A stretch of 64,000 bases of DNA from Streptomyces achromogenes (GCF_030816715.1 NZ_JAUSYH010000001.1:1674001-1738000); one strand, 5' to 3'. Shown: positions 17,928 through 27,524, counted from the stretch's first letter. Numbers and translations are program-made. Notes: generated from the sequence alone by a model not told the origin.

Positions 17928-18778
17928 ACCGACCTGCCCTCACGCGGGAACACCGTCCGCCGAGCGCCGCGGACCGTCCCGTCACCCTCTCCGAGGAGCA
18001 CGCGCACGCGTGGAGCCCCGCCGCGGCCCGGGCCCGCTTCCGGGCGGGCCTGGCGGGCCCCACGGCCGGGGTCGCGGCCGGGCACACCCAGGCCAACCTG
18101 ATCTCGGTGCCGGCGGACTGGGCGTACGACATGCTCCTGTTCTGCCAGCGCAACCCGAAGCCCTGTCCGGTCCTCGACGTCACGGACGCCGGCTCCTTCA
18201 CGACGGTCCTCGCCGAGGGCGCGGACCTGCGCACCGACCTGCCGCGCTACCGGGTGTGGGAGGACGGGGAGCTCGTCGACGAACCGACGGACGTGCGCGC
18301 GTACTGGCGCGACGACCTGGTGTCGTTCCTGATCGGTTGCAGCTTCACCTTCGAGTGGGCCCTGTCCGAATCCGGCGTCCCGATCCGGCACGTCGAGCAG
18401 GGGCGGAACGTTCCGATGTACGTGACGAGTCGTGAGTGCCGCCCGGCGGGCCGGCTGCACGGGCCCCTGGTGGTGTCCATGCGGCCGGTGCCGCCGCGGC
18501 ACCTGGCGACGGCGATCCGGGAGAGCGGTCTGCTCCCGGCGGTGCACGGCGGCCCCGTGCACTGCGGTGATCCTTCGGGGCTGGGCGTCGTCGACCTCGG
18601 CCGTCCCGACTTCGGCGACGCGGTGGACGCCGAGCCGGACGACATCCCGGTGTTCTGGGCCTGCGGCGTCACCCCGCAGGCCGCGGTCATGGCGTCGCGC
18701 CCGCCCTTCGCCCTCACCCACGCCCCGGGACAGATGTTCCTCACCGACGCCCGCGACGAGCAGTACCGCGTGGCCTGA
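17924..18778 (+). CDS. DUF1445 putative hydro-lyase (D-glutamate cyclase-like)
   Basis: A 284-aa protein of the DUF1445 family, with the characteristic segments [39 protein letters not shown] and [13 protein letters not shown]. The mammalian relative converts D-glutamate to 5-oxo-D-proline, and bacterial members are frequently found beside 5-oxoprolinase genes. GTG start in a GTGA overlap with the upstream transporter gene, so translation is coupled. In this cluster it would supply or isomerise 5-oxoproline or a related compound for PxpABC. Confidence 0.88.
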   Translation: MNRPALTREHRPPSAADRPVTLSEEHAHAWSPAAARARFRAGLAGPTAGVAAGHTQANLISVPADWAYDMLLFCQRNPKPCPVLDVTDAGSFTTVLAEGADLRTDLPRYRVWEDGELVDEPTDVRAYWRDDLVSFLIGCSFTFEWALSESGVPIRHVEQGRNVPMYVTSRECRPAGRLHGPLVVSMRPVPPRHLATAIRESGLLPAVHGGPVHCGDPSGLGVVDLGRPDFGDAVDAEPDDIPVFWACGVTPQAAVMASRPPFALTHAPGQMFLTDARDEQYRVA

Positions 18779-18798
18779 GAAAGAGGTACGAAGGAATC

Positions 18799-19566
18799 AT
18801 GACCGCGACGACCGCGATCGATCTGAACGCCGACCTCGGCGAGGGCTTCGGCCGCTGGCAGCTGACCGACGACGAGCGGCTTCTGTCCGTCGTCACCAGC
18901 GCCAACGTGGCCTGCGGCTTCCACGCCGGCGACGCGGTCACCATGCGGCGGGTGTGTTCACTGGCCGTCGAGCGGGGGGTCACCATCGGGGCCCAGGTCT
19001 CCTACCGGGACCTGGCCGGTTTCGGGCGGCGCGCGATGGACGTGCCGTCCGCCGAACTGGCCGCCGAGGTGGCGTACCAGATCGGCGCCCTCGAGGTGTT
19101 CGCCCGGGCGGCGGGCGCGCGCGTGGCGTACGTGAAACCGCACGGCGCGCTCTACAACCGGGTCGTGCACGACGAGGAACAGGCCGGCGCGGTGGTCGAG
19201 GGAGTGCTCCTCGCCGACGCCGCGCTGCCCGTCCTCGGGCTGCCCGGCTCCCGGCTGCTGGAGCTGGCCCGCTCGGCGGGGCTGCCGGCCGTCCCGGAGG
19301 CCTTCGCCGACCGCGCGTACACCGAGCAGGGCACGCTCGTGCCGCGTGGGCGTGCCGGGGCCGTGGTCACCGACCCGGACGCCGTCGTCGCGCGGTCGGT
19401 GAGCCTGGCTCGCCTCGGCCGGGTCGTCTCCGGGGCGGGGACCGAGATCGACGTCCGCGCGCGTTCCCTGTGCCTGCACGGGGACACGCCCGGTGCGGTG
19501 GATCTGGCGCTGCGGGTGCGGCGCGGGCTCGAGGAGTCGGGCGTGCGGGTGGAGGCCTTCGCATGA
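18799..19566 (+). CDS. pxpA: 5-oxoprolinase subunit A (LamB/YcsF family)
   Basis: A 255-aa LamB/YcsF protein with the family hallmarks DLNADLGEGFG at the N-terminus, ANVACGFHAGD and VKPHGALYN. PxpA, PxpB and PxpC together form the ATP-dependent prokaryotic 5-oxoprolinase that opens 5-oxoproline to glutamate, a damage-clearance reaction because glutamine and glutamate cyclise spontaneously. The ATG follows AGAAAGAGG-type purines. The 3' end overlaps pxpB by four bases (ATGA). Confidence 0.95.
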   Translation: MTATTAIDLNADLGEGFGRWQLTDDERLLSVVTSANVACGFHAGDAVTMRRVCSLAVERGVTIGAQVSYRDLAGFGRRAMDVPSAELAAEVAYQIGALEVFARAAGARVAYVKPHGALYNRVVHDEEQAGAVVEGVLLADAALPVLGLPGSRLLELARSAGLPAVPEAFADRAYTEQGTLVPRGRAGAVVTDPDAVVARSVSLARLGRVVSGAGTEIDVRARSLCLHGDTPGAVDLALRVRRGLEESGVRVEAFA

Positions 19567-20186
19567 GCATGCGCATCCTGCCCGTCGGCGACGACGCCCT
19601 GCTGGTCGAGGTGGCGTCGAGGGCGGAGGCCGAGGCCCTGCACGCCGAGCTGGTACGTCGGCGCGAGGCGGGTCTGCTCGGCGCCCGTGAGATCGTCCCG
19701 GCGGCCCGCACCGTCCTCTTGGACGGCCTGGCCCACCCCGGGCGGGTGGCGTCCGAGCTCGCCGCCGCGCACGTGCCGCCCGCTCCCCCGCGCGAGCGCG
19801 AGGTCGTGGAGATCCCGACGCGTTACGACGGCCCGGACCTGGGCGAGGTCGCCGCCCTGTGGGGCGTCCCGGAGCGGGAGGTGGCCCGTATCCACGCGGC
19901 CGCCGAGTTCCGGGTGGCGTTCTGCGGCTTCGCGCCCGGCTTCGGGTATCTGACGGGCCTGCCCGCCCGCTACGACGTCCCCCGCAGGGCGGCCCCGAGG
20001 ACGGCGGTGCCGGCCGGCTCCGTGGCGCTGGCGGGGCCGTACACGGGCGTGTACCCCCGGGCGTCGCCGGGCGGCTGGCAGCTCATCGGGACCACCGAGG
20101 CGGTGCTGTGGGACCACACGCGCGTGCCGGCCGCGCTGCTGTCGCCGGGCACGCGGGTGCGTTTCGTGCCGGAGGACGGGGCATGA
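19563..20186 (+). CDS. pxpB: 5-oxoprolinase subunit B (KipI family)
   Basis: A 207-aa KipI/allophanate-hydrolase subunit 1 protein. The motifs FCGFAPGFGYLTGLP and YPRASPGGWQLIGTT are diagnostic. In Bacillus KipI also inhibits the sporulation kinase KinA, but in this cluster the 5-oxoprolinase role is the natural reading. It overlaps both neighbours by four bases, so pxpA, pxpB and pxpC are translationally coupled. Confidence 0.94.
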   Translation: MSMRILPVGDDALLVEVASRAEAEALHAELVRRREAGLLGAREIVPAARTVLLDGLAHPGRVASELAAAHVPPAPPREREVVEIPTRYDGPDLGEVAALWGVPEREVARIHAAAEFRVAFCGFAPGFGYLTGLPARYDVPRRAAPRTAVPAGSVALAGPYTGVYPRASPGGWQLIGTTEAVLWDHTRVPAALLSPGTRVRFVPEDGA

Positions 20187-21052
20187 GCGACCGTGCGATG
20201 TCCGTCGTCCGCGCCGGGGCGCTGACCACCGTTCAGGACCGGGGCAGACCCGGGCACGCGCATCTCGGCGTGCCGCGCAGCGGTGCGCTCGACGGGCCCG
20301 CGGCGGCCCTGGTCAACCGGCTGGTGGGCAATCCGCCCGACGCGGCCGTCCTGGAGACCACGCTGACCGGCTGCGCCCTCGCGCCGCGTTCCGACGTGAC
20401 GGTCGCGGTCGGCGGGGCTCCCTGCCGGGTCACCGTGGGGGGCCGTCCGGCCGCCTGGGGCGCGCCCGTGCGGGTGCCCGCGGGAGCGGTGCTGGACGTC
20501 GGGCCGGCGATCCGCGGAGTGCGCGGCTACGTGGCGGTGTCCGGCGGCATCGTCGTCGAGGCGGTCCTCGGCAGCCGGTCGACGGACCTCCTCTCGGGCC
20601 TCGGCCCCCCGCCGCTGACGGACGGTACGGTGCTCCCCCTGGGGCGCGAACGCCCGCCGCACGCGCGCGTGGACGCCGCCCCGCAGCCGGCGCCCCCGGC
20701 CGAGCTCGTCCTGCGGGTGACGCTCGGCCCCCGCGACGACTGGTTCACCCCGGACGCGCTGCGCGCCTTCACCGCCCGCACCTTCCACGTGTCCTCGGCG
20801 AGCAACCGCATCGGCCTGCGCACCGAGGGGCCCGTGTTGGAACGGGCCCGGGGCGGGGAGCTGGCCAGCGAGGGCATGGTCCTGGGGGCCGTGCAGGTCC
20901 CGCCCGCCGGCCGCCCGGTGGTCTTCCTGGCCGACCATCCGACGACCGGCGGCTACCCGGTGATCGGGGTCGTCCGGAGGGCCGACCTGCCGGCCGCCGC
21001 CCAGGCCGCGCCGGGAACGCCCGTCCGTTTCGTGGCCGTACGGCGACGGTGA
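20183..21052 (+). CDS. pxpC: 5-oxoprolinase subunit C (KipA family, biotin-independent carboxylase-like)
   Basis: A 289-aa KipA/allophanate-hydrolase subunit 2 protein with the motif TTVQDRGRPG near the N-terminus, PRSGALDGPAA after it and the IGLRTEGP segment in the second half. Completes the PxpABC enzyme. Last gene of the GntR-controlled transcript; a 400-nt gap follows before a convergent gene. Confidence 0.94.
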   Translation: MSDRAMSVVRAGALTTVQDRGRPGHAHLGVPRSGALDGPAAALVNRLVGNPPDAAVLETTLTGCALAPRSDVTVAVGGAPCRVTVGGRPAAWGAPVRVPAGAVLDVGPAIRGVRGYVAVSGGIVVEAVLGSRSTDLLSGLGPPPLTDGTVLPLGRERPPHARVDAAPQPAPPAELVLRVTLGPRDDWFTPDALRAFTARTFHVSSASNRIGLRTEGPVLERARGGELASEGMVLGAVQVPPAGRPVVFLADHPTTGGYPVIGVVRRADLPAAAQAAPGTPVRFVAVRRR

Positions 21053-21453
21053 CGCGGCAGCGCGCCAGGACGCCGAAAAGGACCACGAACCTCTGCCCGA
21101 GGCGCGGTCCTCCGCTCAGACGGCCTGCAACGCCGGGACGACCGTTTCCTACGCGACCGGGCTCGGCGAAACGGCGACGCCATCCACGGCATCGAGGGCA
21201 TGACGATCGCCCGTTCCGCTCAGCGCGCTCATGGCCCCGCCACGGCGCGCCTGCACGCCTGCGTGAGCACATCCGTTGCGCTGCTGCCCGCGCCCCGCGC
21301 GCCCGCGGCCGCGAGGGGCCCGGGTCACCGGGTCGCATTCGGACAGGAGGCCAGGAGGCCGACGGGCCGTCGGCGGTCGCCTCGGCAGGCGCGCTCGCGC
21401 CCGTCCCCGGCAGCCGCCGCCGGCCGCGCATCGGGCGGCGGCCTGCCCCGCGT
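21053..21453. other. Convergent intergenic gap, no gene recognised
   Basis: This 401-nt stretch lies between the converging pxpC and HEAT-repeat genes. All open frames in it read as Arg/Ala/Gly/Pro-rich, low-complexity translations without a ribosome binding site. A weak inverted repeat (AGGACC ... GGTCCT) near 21080-21115 could act in termination. Nothing else is supported. Confidence 0.4.
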
Positions 21454-22875
21454 TCACATGGCGGACGTCGCGTCAGGGCCGATCCGGCTGCGTACGGCCG
21501 TCTGGACCTCGGCCTCCTCGGCAGGGTCGGCGGCCAGCCGGCGCAGGCGCTCGACGACCCGGGTGTCACCGGTCTCGGCGTGCCGGGCGGCGATCTCGCG
21601 GGTGCCCTCCTCGCAGTCCCACAGGCATTCGACGGCGAAGCCGGTGGCGTAGGAGGGGTCGGTGGCGGCGAGTGCCCGGGCGCAGCGGCCACGCAGATGG
21701 GACGAGGCCGTCTCGCGGTAGATGTGGCGCAGCACCGGCGCCGCGCAGGCGATACCGAGCCGTCCGGCACCGTCGACGAGCGTCCACAGGCTCGGGGCGT
21801 CGCAGCCCTCGCCGCGGACGGCCTCGCGCAGGGCGCCGAGGACCAGGTCGCGGTCCTGGACGCCGCCCCGGCAGGCCAGCATGCGGCCGGCGGCGCCGCC
21901 TAGGGCGTCGGGGCGGTGGACCCAGCCGCGAGCCCGGTCGACGGCGGCGACGCTGCGCATCCGTTCGAAGGCGTCGACGGCGGCCTCCACCACGGCGACG
22001 GGGCCGGTGGCGACGGCCTGTTCGATGAGGACCAGGGCGTCGGGATCATTGCAGTCGGCGAGGTAGCGCAGAGCCGTACATCGCGCCCCCTCGTCGCCGT
22101 CCTTGGCCGCTTGGACGATCTCGGGCCGGTCCTCGGGGCCGGCCACGGCGGAGAGGCAGCGGGCGGCGGGGACATGGAGCGCGGCTCCGCGTTCGACCCC
22201 TTGCTGGGCCCACTCGAACACGGCGTGGACACTCCAGCCCGGACGAGGTCCACTGGGACTCATCTGCCGCTGCCATCGGTCGAAACAGCCGGCCTCGTGG
22301 GCGGCCCGCACCCGTGTGGAGACGTAGTCCCGGGCGTCCTCGGCCCACAACCGCCAGGGCCGTGGCTCGAAGGCGTCCCGTACGACCGCGGCGAGTTCGG
22401 CCTCGCCCTCGGCGTCGGTGGCGAACCGTGCCAGCACGGGCACGGCCAGGGCGCGCAGACCGGCATCGTCGTCCCGCAGGGCGAGTTCGTCCAGGGCCCA
22501 GGCCCAGTTGGTCCCCGTGGCGGCGTACCGGCGCAGCAGGTCGAGGGCGTCGCGCCGGCCGTAGGAGGCGAGGTGGCCGAGGACGGCCAGGGCCAGGCCC
22601 GTGCGTGACTCCTCGCCGTCGAAGACGTCCTCGACGTCGAAGAGGTGGGCCTCGATCTCGTCCAGCTCGCCGTGCAGGTCGAGGTAGAGACGGGCGTAGT
22701 AGAGGGAGCGGTTCTCCACCTGCCAGTCGTGGCGGGGATCCCGCAGGACACAGTGGTTCAGCGCCGCGAGCGCCTCGGCTCGCGGGGCGGTGAGCGCGTG
22801 CAGCGTGCCGTCGCCGCGGCCTCTCTGGAGCAGGCCGAGCAGCGTACCGCTGGGCGCTATGACCGGATCGAACAT
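21454..22875 (-). CDS. HEAT-repeat protein
   Basis: A 473-aa protein built of helical repeats, for example LALAVLGHLASYGRRDALDLL, RCTALRYLADCNDPDALVLI and SHLRGRCARALAATDPSYAT, in the style of HEAT/PBS-lyase repeats. Such solenoids serve as protein-binding scaffolds; no catalytic motif is visible. The ATG at 22875 (MFDPVIAPSG) is preferred over a GTG five codons earlier because GTGAGG lies about 9 nt upstream. Homologues are common single-copy proteins in Streptomyces; function unknown. Confidence 0.85.
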   Translation of the reverse strand: MFDPVIAPSGTLLGLLQRGRGDGTLHALTAPRAEALAALNHCVLRDPRHDWQVENRSLYYARLYLDLHGELDEIEAHLFDVEDVFDGEESRTGLALAVLGHLASYGRRDALDLLRRYAATGTNWAWALDELALRDDDAGLRALAVPVLARFATDAEGEAELAAVVRDAFEPRPWRLWAEDARDYVSTRVRAAHEAGCFDRWQRQMSPSGPRPGWSVHAVFEWAQQGVERGAALHVPAARCLSAVAGPEDRPEIVQAAKDGDEGARCTALRYLADCNDPDALVLIEQAVATGPVAVVEAAVDAFERMRSVAAVDRARGWVHRPDALGGAAGRMLACRGGVQDRDLVLGALREAVRGEGCDAPSLWTLVDGAGRLGIACAAPVLRHIYRETASSHLRGRCARALAATDPSYATGFAVECLWDCEEGTREIAARHAETGDTRVVERLRRLAADPAEEAEVQTAVRSRIGPDATSAM

Positions 22876-23198
22876 GGGAAACAGCCTCACATCAAGCGTC
22901 GACGCAACCGGGGACGTGCATTACCTGGCCGCGTGACAACACGTCGGGGCGCCCGCCGTTTCCTGCTTGCTGTAGACCATTTTCCTCTGCCTCTCGTCGG
23001 TGGCCCATGCGGACCGCGTCACGGCCCGCGCGGTGCGGCAACACCTGCCCAGCCATCGCGTCCGTGAATCACGACGTCATGATGACCCGGCTCTTCTACC
23101 TGCCGCGACCGAAATTTCCGGCGGCCTTGTACCGCCTCCCCCGTGGTCGTCGATTTACCTGGTGGGAAAATTCCCTTGACCTGCCCTGGACCGTCGGC
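22876..23198. other. Gap between HEAT and ankyrin genes
   Basis: This 323-nt region holds the promoter of the HEAT gene and the end of the ankyrin transcript, both on the minus strand. It is locally AT-richer around 22970-23000 and 23100-23180. No tRNA-like fold, no coding frame with a ribosome binding site and no clear terminator were recognised. Confidence 0.4.
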
Positions 23199-23591
23199 TC
23201 ACTGCGCGCCGAACAGGTCCAGCAGCTCTGTCCTGCCGAACATGCGGGCCGTGTCGACGGCCGACGGCGTGCCCTGGGAAGGGTCGGCGCCGGCCTCCAG
23301 CAATGCCTTGATCACGTCCGTCTCACCTTTGAAGGCCGCCCCCGCCAGCGGGGTCTGCCCTCGGTCGTTGATCCGGTCGGCCTCGGCGCCGCGGGCCAGC
23401 AGGGCCCGGACCGCGTCGGCGTGCCCGTGGTACGCGGCGAGCATCACGAGGGAGTCGCCCCGGTCGTTGGTGAGGTTGGCCGGGACGCCCGCGTCGACGT
23501 ACGCCACAAGCTCCTCGGTCTGACCCTGGCGGGCCAGATCGAAGATCTTGGTCGCCAGCTCCACGACTTCGGGGTCGGGGGCTTCAGTCAT
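23199..23591 (-). CDS. Ankyrin-repeat protein
   Basis: A 130-aa protein composed of about three ankyrin repeats: GQTEELVAYVDAGVPANLTN, then DSLVMLAAYHGHADAVRALL, then QTPLAGAAFKGETDVIKALL. Each shows the typical 'TPL..AA..G..d.v..LL..GA' pattern. It has no signal peptide and no membrane segment, so it is probably a cytoplasmic protein-protein interaction module. The partner is unknown. The ATG start fits the length of related small ankyrin proteins in Streptomyces. Confidence 0.93.
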   Translation of the reverse strand: MTEAPDPEVVELATKIFDLARQGQTEELVAYVDAGVPANLTNDRGDSLVMLAAYHGHADAVRALLARGAEADRINDRGQTPLAGAAFKGETDVIKALLEAGADPSQGTPSAVDTARMFGRTELLDLFGAQ

Positions 23592-23854
23592 CGGCCGATC
23601 CGCCTCTCGCTACAACCGTTCAGGTGAATCGTCAGCGTACTGGCTCGTCGCAAACATGGCCGGTCGCGCCGGCTGCGAAGCTCGCGGACAGCCCCGTTCG
23701 ACGTGATTCTCCTGCTCAGGCAGCTCTGCGGACCTTCCGCCGACTGAGGGAAAACGCCCGCTTTTCACTCAGTTGCACCTTTTGTCGTATGGATACATCC
23801 TGTGATCCTGGAAGTACTCATGGTGACTGTCCCCGCGAACCAGGAGAAACCCAA

Positions 23855-24049
23855 ATGATCCTGTCCATGTCAGGCGTGGTCCTGCTCGGCATCATCGTCT
23901 TCCTCTTCTTCCGAAAGGACGGGCTCAAGGCGTCGCACGCCGTGGTCTCGGCCCTCTTCGGCTTCTACATGGCCAGCACGGCCATCGCCCCGAGCATCAT
24001 GGCCGGCGGCGAGAGTCTGGCCAGCCTCCTCGGCGGCATCAAGTTCTGA
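23855..24049 (+). CDS. smeA: Small membrane protein SmeA
   Basis: A 64-aa protein with an N-terminal membrane helix (MSGVVLLGIIVFLFFRKDG) and a second hydrophobic stretch (HAVVSALFGFYMASTAIAPS). It sits 40 nt upstream of an FtsK/SpoIIIE-like gene. This pair matches smeA-sffA of S. coelicolor (SCO1416-SCO1415), where SmeA localises to sporulation septa and recruits SffA, and its loss disturbs chromosome segregation and spore septation. AGGAG precedes the ATG by 8 nt. Expression is expected to be developmental; I could not identify the promoter. Confidence 0.92.
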   Translation: MILSMSGVVLLGIIVFLFFRKDGLKASHAVVSALFGFYMASTAIAPSIMAGGESLASLLGGIKF

Positions 24050-24089
24050 CGCCGCACGTCCCGTCCGTACGCACCACCAGGAGACAGAA

Positions 24090-25787
24090 GTGGCCCGGCG
24101 CCCCCTCCCCCGCATCCTGAGCACAGGCAGCGCACAGATCGCCCGGAGCAGGGAGCTGGCCCGGACGGCAGCCGACAGCGCCACCGACGTCCTCCATCCG
24201 CTGATCACCATGTCCCGCGGACTGCGCCGGCTGGCCTCGGCCGGGCGGCGCAGGTGGGCCGAGACGCCCAAGGACAAACGCGGGCCGCTGCTGTTCCTGG
24301 CGGCCTCGGTGGTCCTTGTCGTCGTACTCGTGCCGTACGGCCCGCTGCTCGCCGTCGTCACCCTGGCGGCAGCGGCGGCCTGGCAGGGCAGGGACCGCAC
24401 CCCAACGGCTCCCGAAGGCCCCGACGAGTCGCAGATCCAGCGGCTCCAAGTGCTGTACGAGGCCCTGGTCCCGTACTTCTCGACGGCCGACGACCCCACC
24501 CCCCTGTACGCCCACGGCGGCGACTGGGAGGAGGCCTTCCCCACGCAGGAGTTCGACGACTCGGGCCGCGTGGCCCATCTCGTGATCCGCTACCCCGCGT
24601 ACTTCCCGGACGGCGAGCCCGGCCCGCGCGCGCGGATCGAGCAGTTGCTCGCCGCGAAGTCCGGCCGCGGCCGCGAGTACCTCTTCGTCTGGGACGAGGA
24701 GGGCAACGAACTGACCCTCAGCGTGCTGTCCCCTCTCCCGACCGGCATCTCCGCCCAGCGCTTCGTCACCGCCCCCGGTGAGACGGTCCTGGGCTTCACC
24801 GACCCCGCCGGGGTCCAGCGCACGCTGCCTCTCTCGTTCGGCGAGGACCGGCGCGACGTCCCGCCGGTGGTCTGGCGCACCGGCATCCGCTCGACCGAGC
24901 CGCATCTGCTGGCGGTGGGCCGACCCGGCAGCGGCACGTCGACGCTGCTGCGCTCCATCGCGCTGCAGGCCCTCCAGCACGGTGACGTGCTCGTCGTCGA
25001 GGGCGGCGGCACCGGTGAATACGCCTGCCTGGCCGGCCGGGACGGCGTCCTCGGCGTCGAGGTCGGGCTCTCCGGGGCGCTGGCCGGCCTGGAGTGGGCG
25101 GCGGGCGAGACCGAGCGCCGGCTCGTCGCCGCCAACATCGCCCGGCAGGCCGGCGAACCGGCGCCGGAGGACACCAAACGCCCGCTGTGGATCGTCCTGG
25201 ACCGGCCCACCGTCTTCACCCATCTGGCCGACGCGGAGGGCCGCCGGGATCCGCAGTCCCTGCTGCAGGTTCCCCTCCGGCACGGCCGCGCGGCCGCCGT
25301 CACGGTCGTCGTGGCCGAAGAGTTCGACGCCCTGGACTCCCTGAGCGAGGCGGTACGACAGCACACGCGCGCGCGGGTCGTGCTCGGCCCGGCGTCGAGG
25401 GAGCAGCTGGAGACGGTCCTCGGCGCACCCCCGCACACCACTCCCGTCGACGACGTGCCGTCCGGGCGGGGGTACGCCCGGCTGGGCTCCGGGGCGGTGC
25501 ACCGGCTCCAGGTCCCGGCCACGCCGGACCCGTACGACGACGCGACGAGCGACGCGCACCGGTCGGCCGTGCTCGATCTGCTGCCGCCGCGCTCCGCGCC
25601 CGCCGACACCGAGCCGCTGCCGGAGCCGGTCGAGACCCCGGTCGCGAAGGTCGTGATCACCAAGAATGCGGCCGCCCCGACCGCGGACCCGCAGAAAGCC
25701 GCCCCGCAGTCCGCCGTCCAGGACGCCCCGTCGTCGTCCACCGCGGCGCCGGAAACCGCCGTCGCCGAAGCGGCGGTCGCGGAGTAG
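24090..25787 (+). CDS. sffA: SpoIIIE/FtsK-like septal protein SffA, degenerate ATPase
   Basis: A 565-aa protein with GTG start (AGGAG upstream). After a basic N-terminus there is one hydrophobic block (residues ~70-95, LLFLAASVVLVVVLVPYGPLL) and then an FtsK/SpoIIIE-like domain. The P-loop equivalent at residues 277-284 reads GRPGSGTS, so the essential Lys is Thr283. The Walker B equivalent reads IVLDRP rather than a D-D/E pair. The C-terminal ~60 residues are Ala/Pro/Glu-rich. In S. coelicolor SffA goes to spore septa through SmeA and helps chromosome clearance. On sequence this copy may act structurally instead of as an ATP-driven translocase. Confidence 0.9.
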   Translation: MARRPLPRILSTGSAQIARSRELARTAADSATDVLHPLITMSRGLRRLASAGRRRWAETPKDKRGPLLFLAASVVLVVVLVPYGPLLAVVTLAAAAAWQGRDRTPTAPEGPDESQIQRLQVLYEALVPYFSTADDPTPLYAHGGDWEEAFPTQEFDDSGRVAHLVIRYPAYFPDGEPGPRARIEQLLAAKSGRGREYLFVWDEEGNELTLSVLSPLPTGISAQRFVTAPGETVLGFTDPAGVQRTLPLSFGEDRRDVPPVVWRTGIRSTEPHLLAVGRPGSGTSTLLRSIALQALQHGDVLVVEGGGTGEYACLAGRDGVLGVEVGLSGALAGLEWAAGETERRLVAANIARQAGEPAPEDTKRPLWIVLDRPTVFTHLADAEGRRDPQSLLQVPLRHGRAAAVTVVVAEEFDALDSLSEAVRQHTRARVVLGPASREQLETVLGAPPHTTPVDDVPSGRGYARLGSGAVHRLQVPATPDPYDDATSDAHRSAVLDLLPPRSAPADTEPLPEPVETPVAKVVITKNAAAPTADPQKAAPQSAVQDAPSSSTAAPETAVAEAAVAE

Positions 25788-25991
25788 CGGAGACCGCACG
25801 CGAGGCGGACGTACGGCGGCAGTGGCGGGTGTCGGTCACGCGGCCGCCGTGACCCACGGCCGGACGCACCCCGCCTGCACTTCGCCCGCGCCCGGCCGCA
25901 GCCCGGCCGACGCCCTTGTGCCCCGCGCCCCACCCCCTACGCCGGCCGCCCCACTCCCTACGCCGCCCCATTCCCGACGACGTGCTACGTC

Positions 25992-27488
25992 CTACGCCAC
26001 GAACGTACGCGGCCCCTCGCCGCCCGCCGTGCCCCCGCTCCGCACGATCCGCGCGGCGGCGGCCAGGCGGGCGGCCGCCTCCTCCGCCACCGCGCCCCCC
26101 ACGGTGAACGGCAGCCGGACGTAACCCTCGAAGGCGCCGTCGACGCCGAAGCGGGGCCCCGACGGCACCCGCAGACCCACCCGTTCGCCCGCCTCGGCCA
26201 GCCGCGATCCGGAGAGCCCTCCCGCCCGCACCCAGAGCGTCAGACCGCCCTTGGGCACGGTGTACTCCCAGTCCGGCAGCTCGCGCCGCAGCGCGGCGAC
26301 CAGGTCGTCCCGGTTTCCCCGGGCCTGGCTGCGCCGCAGCTCCACCGCCTGCTCCCAGCCTTCGGTGCTGAACAGCCAGTTCACCGCAAGCTGCTCCAGC
26401 ACCGGCGTGCCCAGGTCGGCGTAGGCGCGGGCCGCGACCAGGCTGCGGACGACGTCGGGGGCGGCCCGGACCCAGCCGATGCGCATGCCGGCCCAGAAGG
26501 CCTTGCTCGCGGACCCGACCGTGATCACCGTCGAGCCCGCGGGGTCGAAGCCGCACACCGGCCGCGGCATCTCGACGTCGTCGAGCCACAGTTCGCTCAT
26601 GGTCTCGTCGGCCACCAGGACCGTCCCGGCGGATCGGGCGGCCTCCACGAGGCGGCGCCGCTGGTCCTCGTCGGCGAGCGCGCCGGTCGGGTTGTGGAAG
26701 TCGGCGACGACGTACGCGATGCGCGGCGCGGCGTCCCGCAGCACCTGCCGCCAGCGGTCCATGTCCCACCCGGCCAGTCCGTCCGCCATGGCGACCGGCA
26801 CCAGACGGGCGCCCGCCTCGCGCATCAGCTGGAGGATGTTGGCGTAGGAGGGCGACTCGACGGCGATGCGCTCCCCGCGCCCGCCGAACAGGTGACAGAT
26901 GGCGTCGATGGCCCCCATCGCGCCCGTCGTGACCATGATCTGCTCGGGCATCGTGGGAATCCCGCGCGCCGTGTACCGCTCGGCGATCATCGTCCGCAGC
27001 GCGGGCAGGCCCGCCGGATAGTCGCCGTGCGTGTGGGCGTACGGAGGCAGTTCCTCCAGCGCGCCCTGCACGGCGCGGGTGAGCCACGGCTCGGGGGCGG
27101 GCAGGGCCGCGCAGCCCAGGTCGATGATCGAGCCCAGGGCCTCGGGCGGCAGCGGTTCCAGGCCGCGGGCCGGGACCGGGTTGCCCGCCGGAACGGCCGT
27201 CCAGCTCCCCGCGCCGCGCCGGGACTCCAGGAAGCCCTCCGCGCGCAGCGCCTCGTAGGCGGCGGCGACGGTCGTCCGGCTCACGGACACGGCGAGGGCC
27301 AGTTCCCGTTCGGCGGGCAGGCGCGCGGCGACGGGCACACGGCCCTCCAGCACCAGCAGCCGGACGCCGTCCGCGAGTGCCCGGTAGGCGGGCGGCCGGC
27401 GCGAGCCCGGGCCCGCCGGGCGGTCCTGCTGGGACTTGAGGAGCCGCGCGAGCTGGGCGGCCCCCACCGCTGAGGTCCACTGCGCCAT
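25992..27488 (-). CDS. MocR/PdxR-type regulator (GntR winged helix fused to aminotransferase-like domain)
   Basis: A 498-aa fusion. The N-terminal ~90 residues form a GntR winged helix (GRVPVAARLPAERELALAVS, then RTTVAAAYEALRAEGFLE). The rest is a fold-type I aminotransferase with the HNPTG motif, the PLP-lysine region VGSASKAFWAGMRIGW and a C-terminal Arg-containing GYVRLPF segment. MocR regulators sense PLP or an amino-acid adduct and usually control a divergent gene. Here the divergent neighbour is yczE, the same pairing as ycxD-yczE in Bacillus. The ATG at 27488 (MAQWTSA) is preferred over an upstream start. Confidence 0.93.
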   Translation of the reverse strand: MAQWTSAVGAAQLARLLKSQQDRPAGPGSRRPPAYRALADGVRLLVLEGRVPVAARLPAERELALAVSVSRTTVAAAYEALRAEGFLESRRGAGSWTAVPAGNPVPARGLEPLPPEALGSIIDLGCAALPAPEPWLTRAVQGALEELPPYAHTHGDYPAGLPALRTMIAERYTARGIPTMPEQIMVTTGAMGAIDAICHLFGGRGERIAVESPSYANILQLMREAGARLVPVAMADGLAGWDMDRWRQVLRDAAPRIAYVVADFHNPTGALADEDQRRRLVEAARSAGTVLVADETMSELWLDDVEMPRPVCGFDPAGSTVITVGSASKAFWAGMRIGWVRAAPDVVRSLVAARAYADLGTPVLEQLAVNWLFSTEGWEQAVELRRSQARGNRDDLVAALRRELPDWEYTVPKGGLTLWVRAGGLSGSRLAEAGERVGLRVPSGPRFGVDGAFEGYVRLPFTVGGAVAEEAAARLAAAARIVRSGGTAGGEGPRTFVA

Positions 27489-27524
27489 GGATATCAGTCC
27501 ACCTTCCCCGAATTGGCCATGGAT
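27485..27524. repeat. Direct repeat GCCATGGAT, possible MocR operator
   Basis: The 9-mer GCCATGGAT occurs at 27484-27492 and again at 27516-27524, exactly 32 nt apart (about three helical turns), in the region separating the MocR gene and yczE. MocR proteins often bind direct repeats. The first copy overlaps the MocR start codon, so one copy may be partly coincidental. Confidence 0.35.

Noticed and set aside
25788..25991. Extra gene between sffA and the MocR gene
   Set aside because: The frame continuing here is Arg/Pro-rich, without start signals; the gap is more likely a terminator region.
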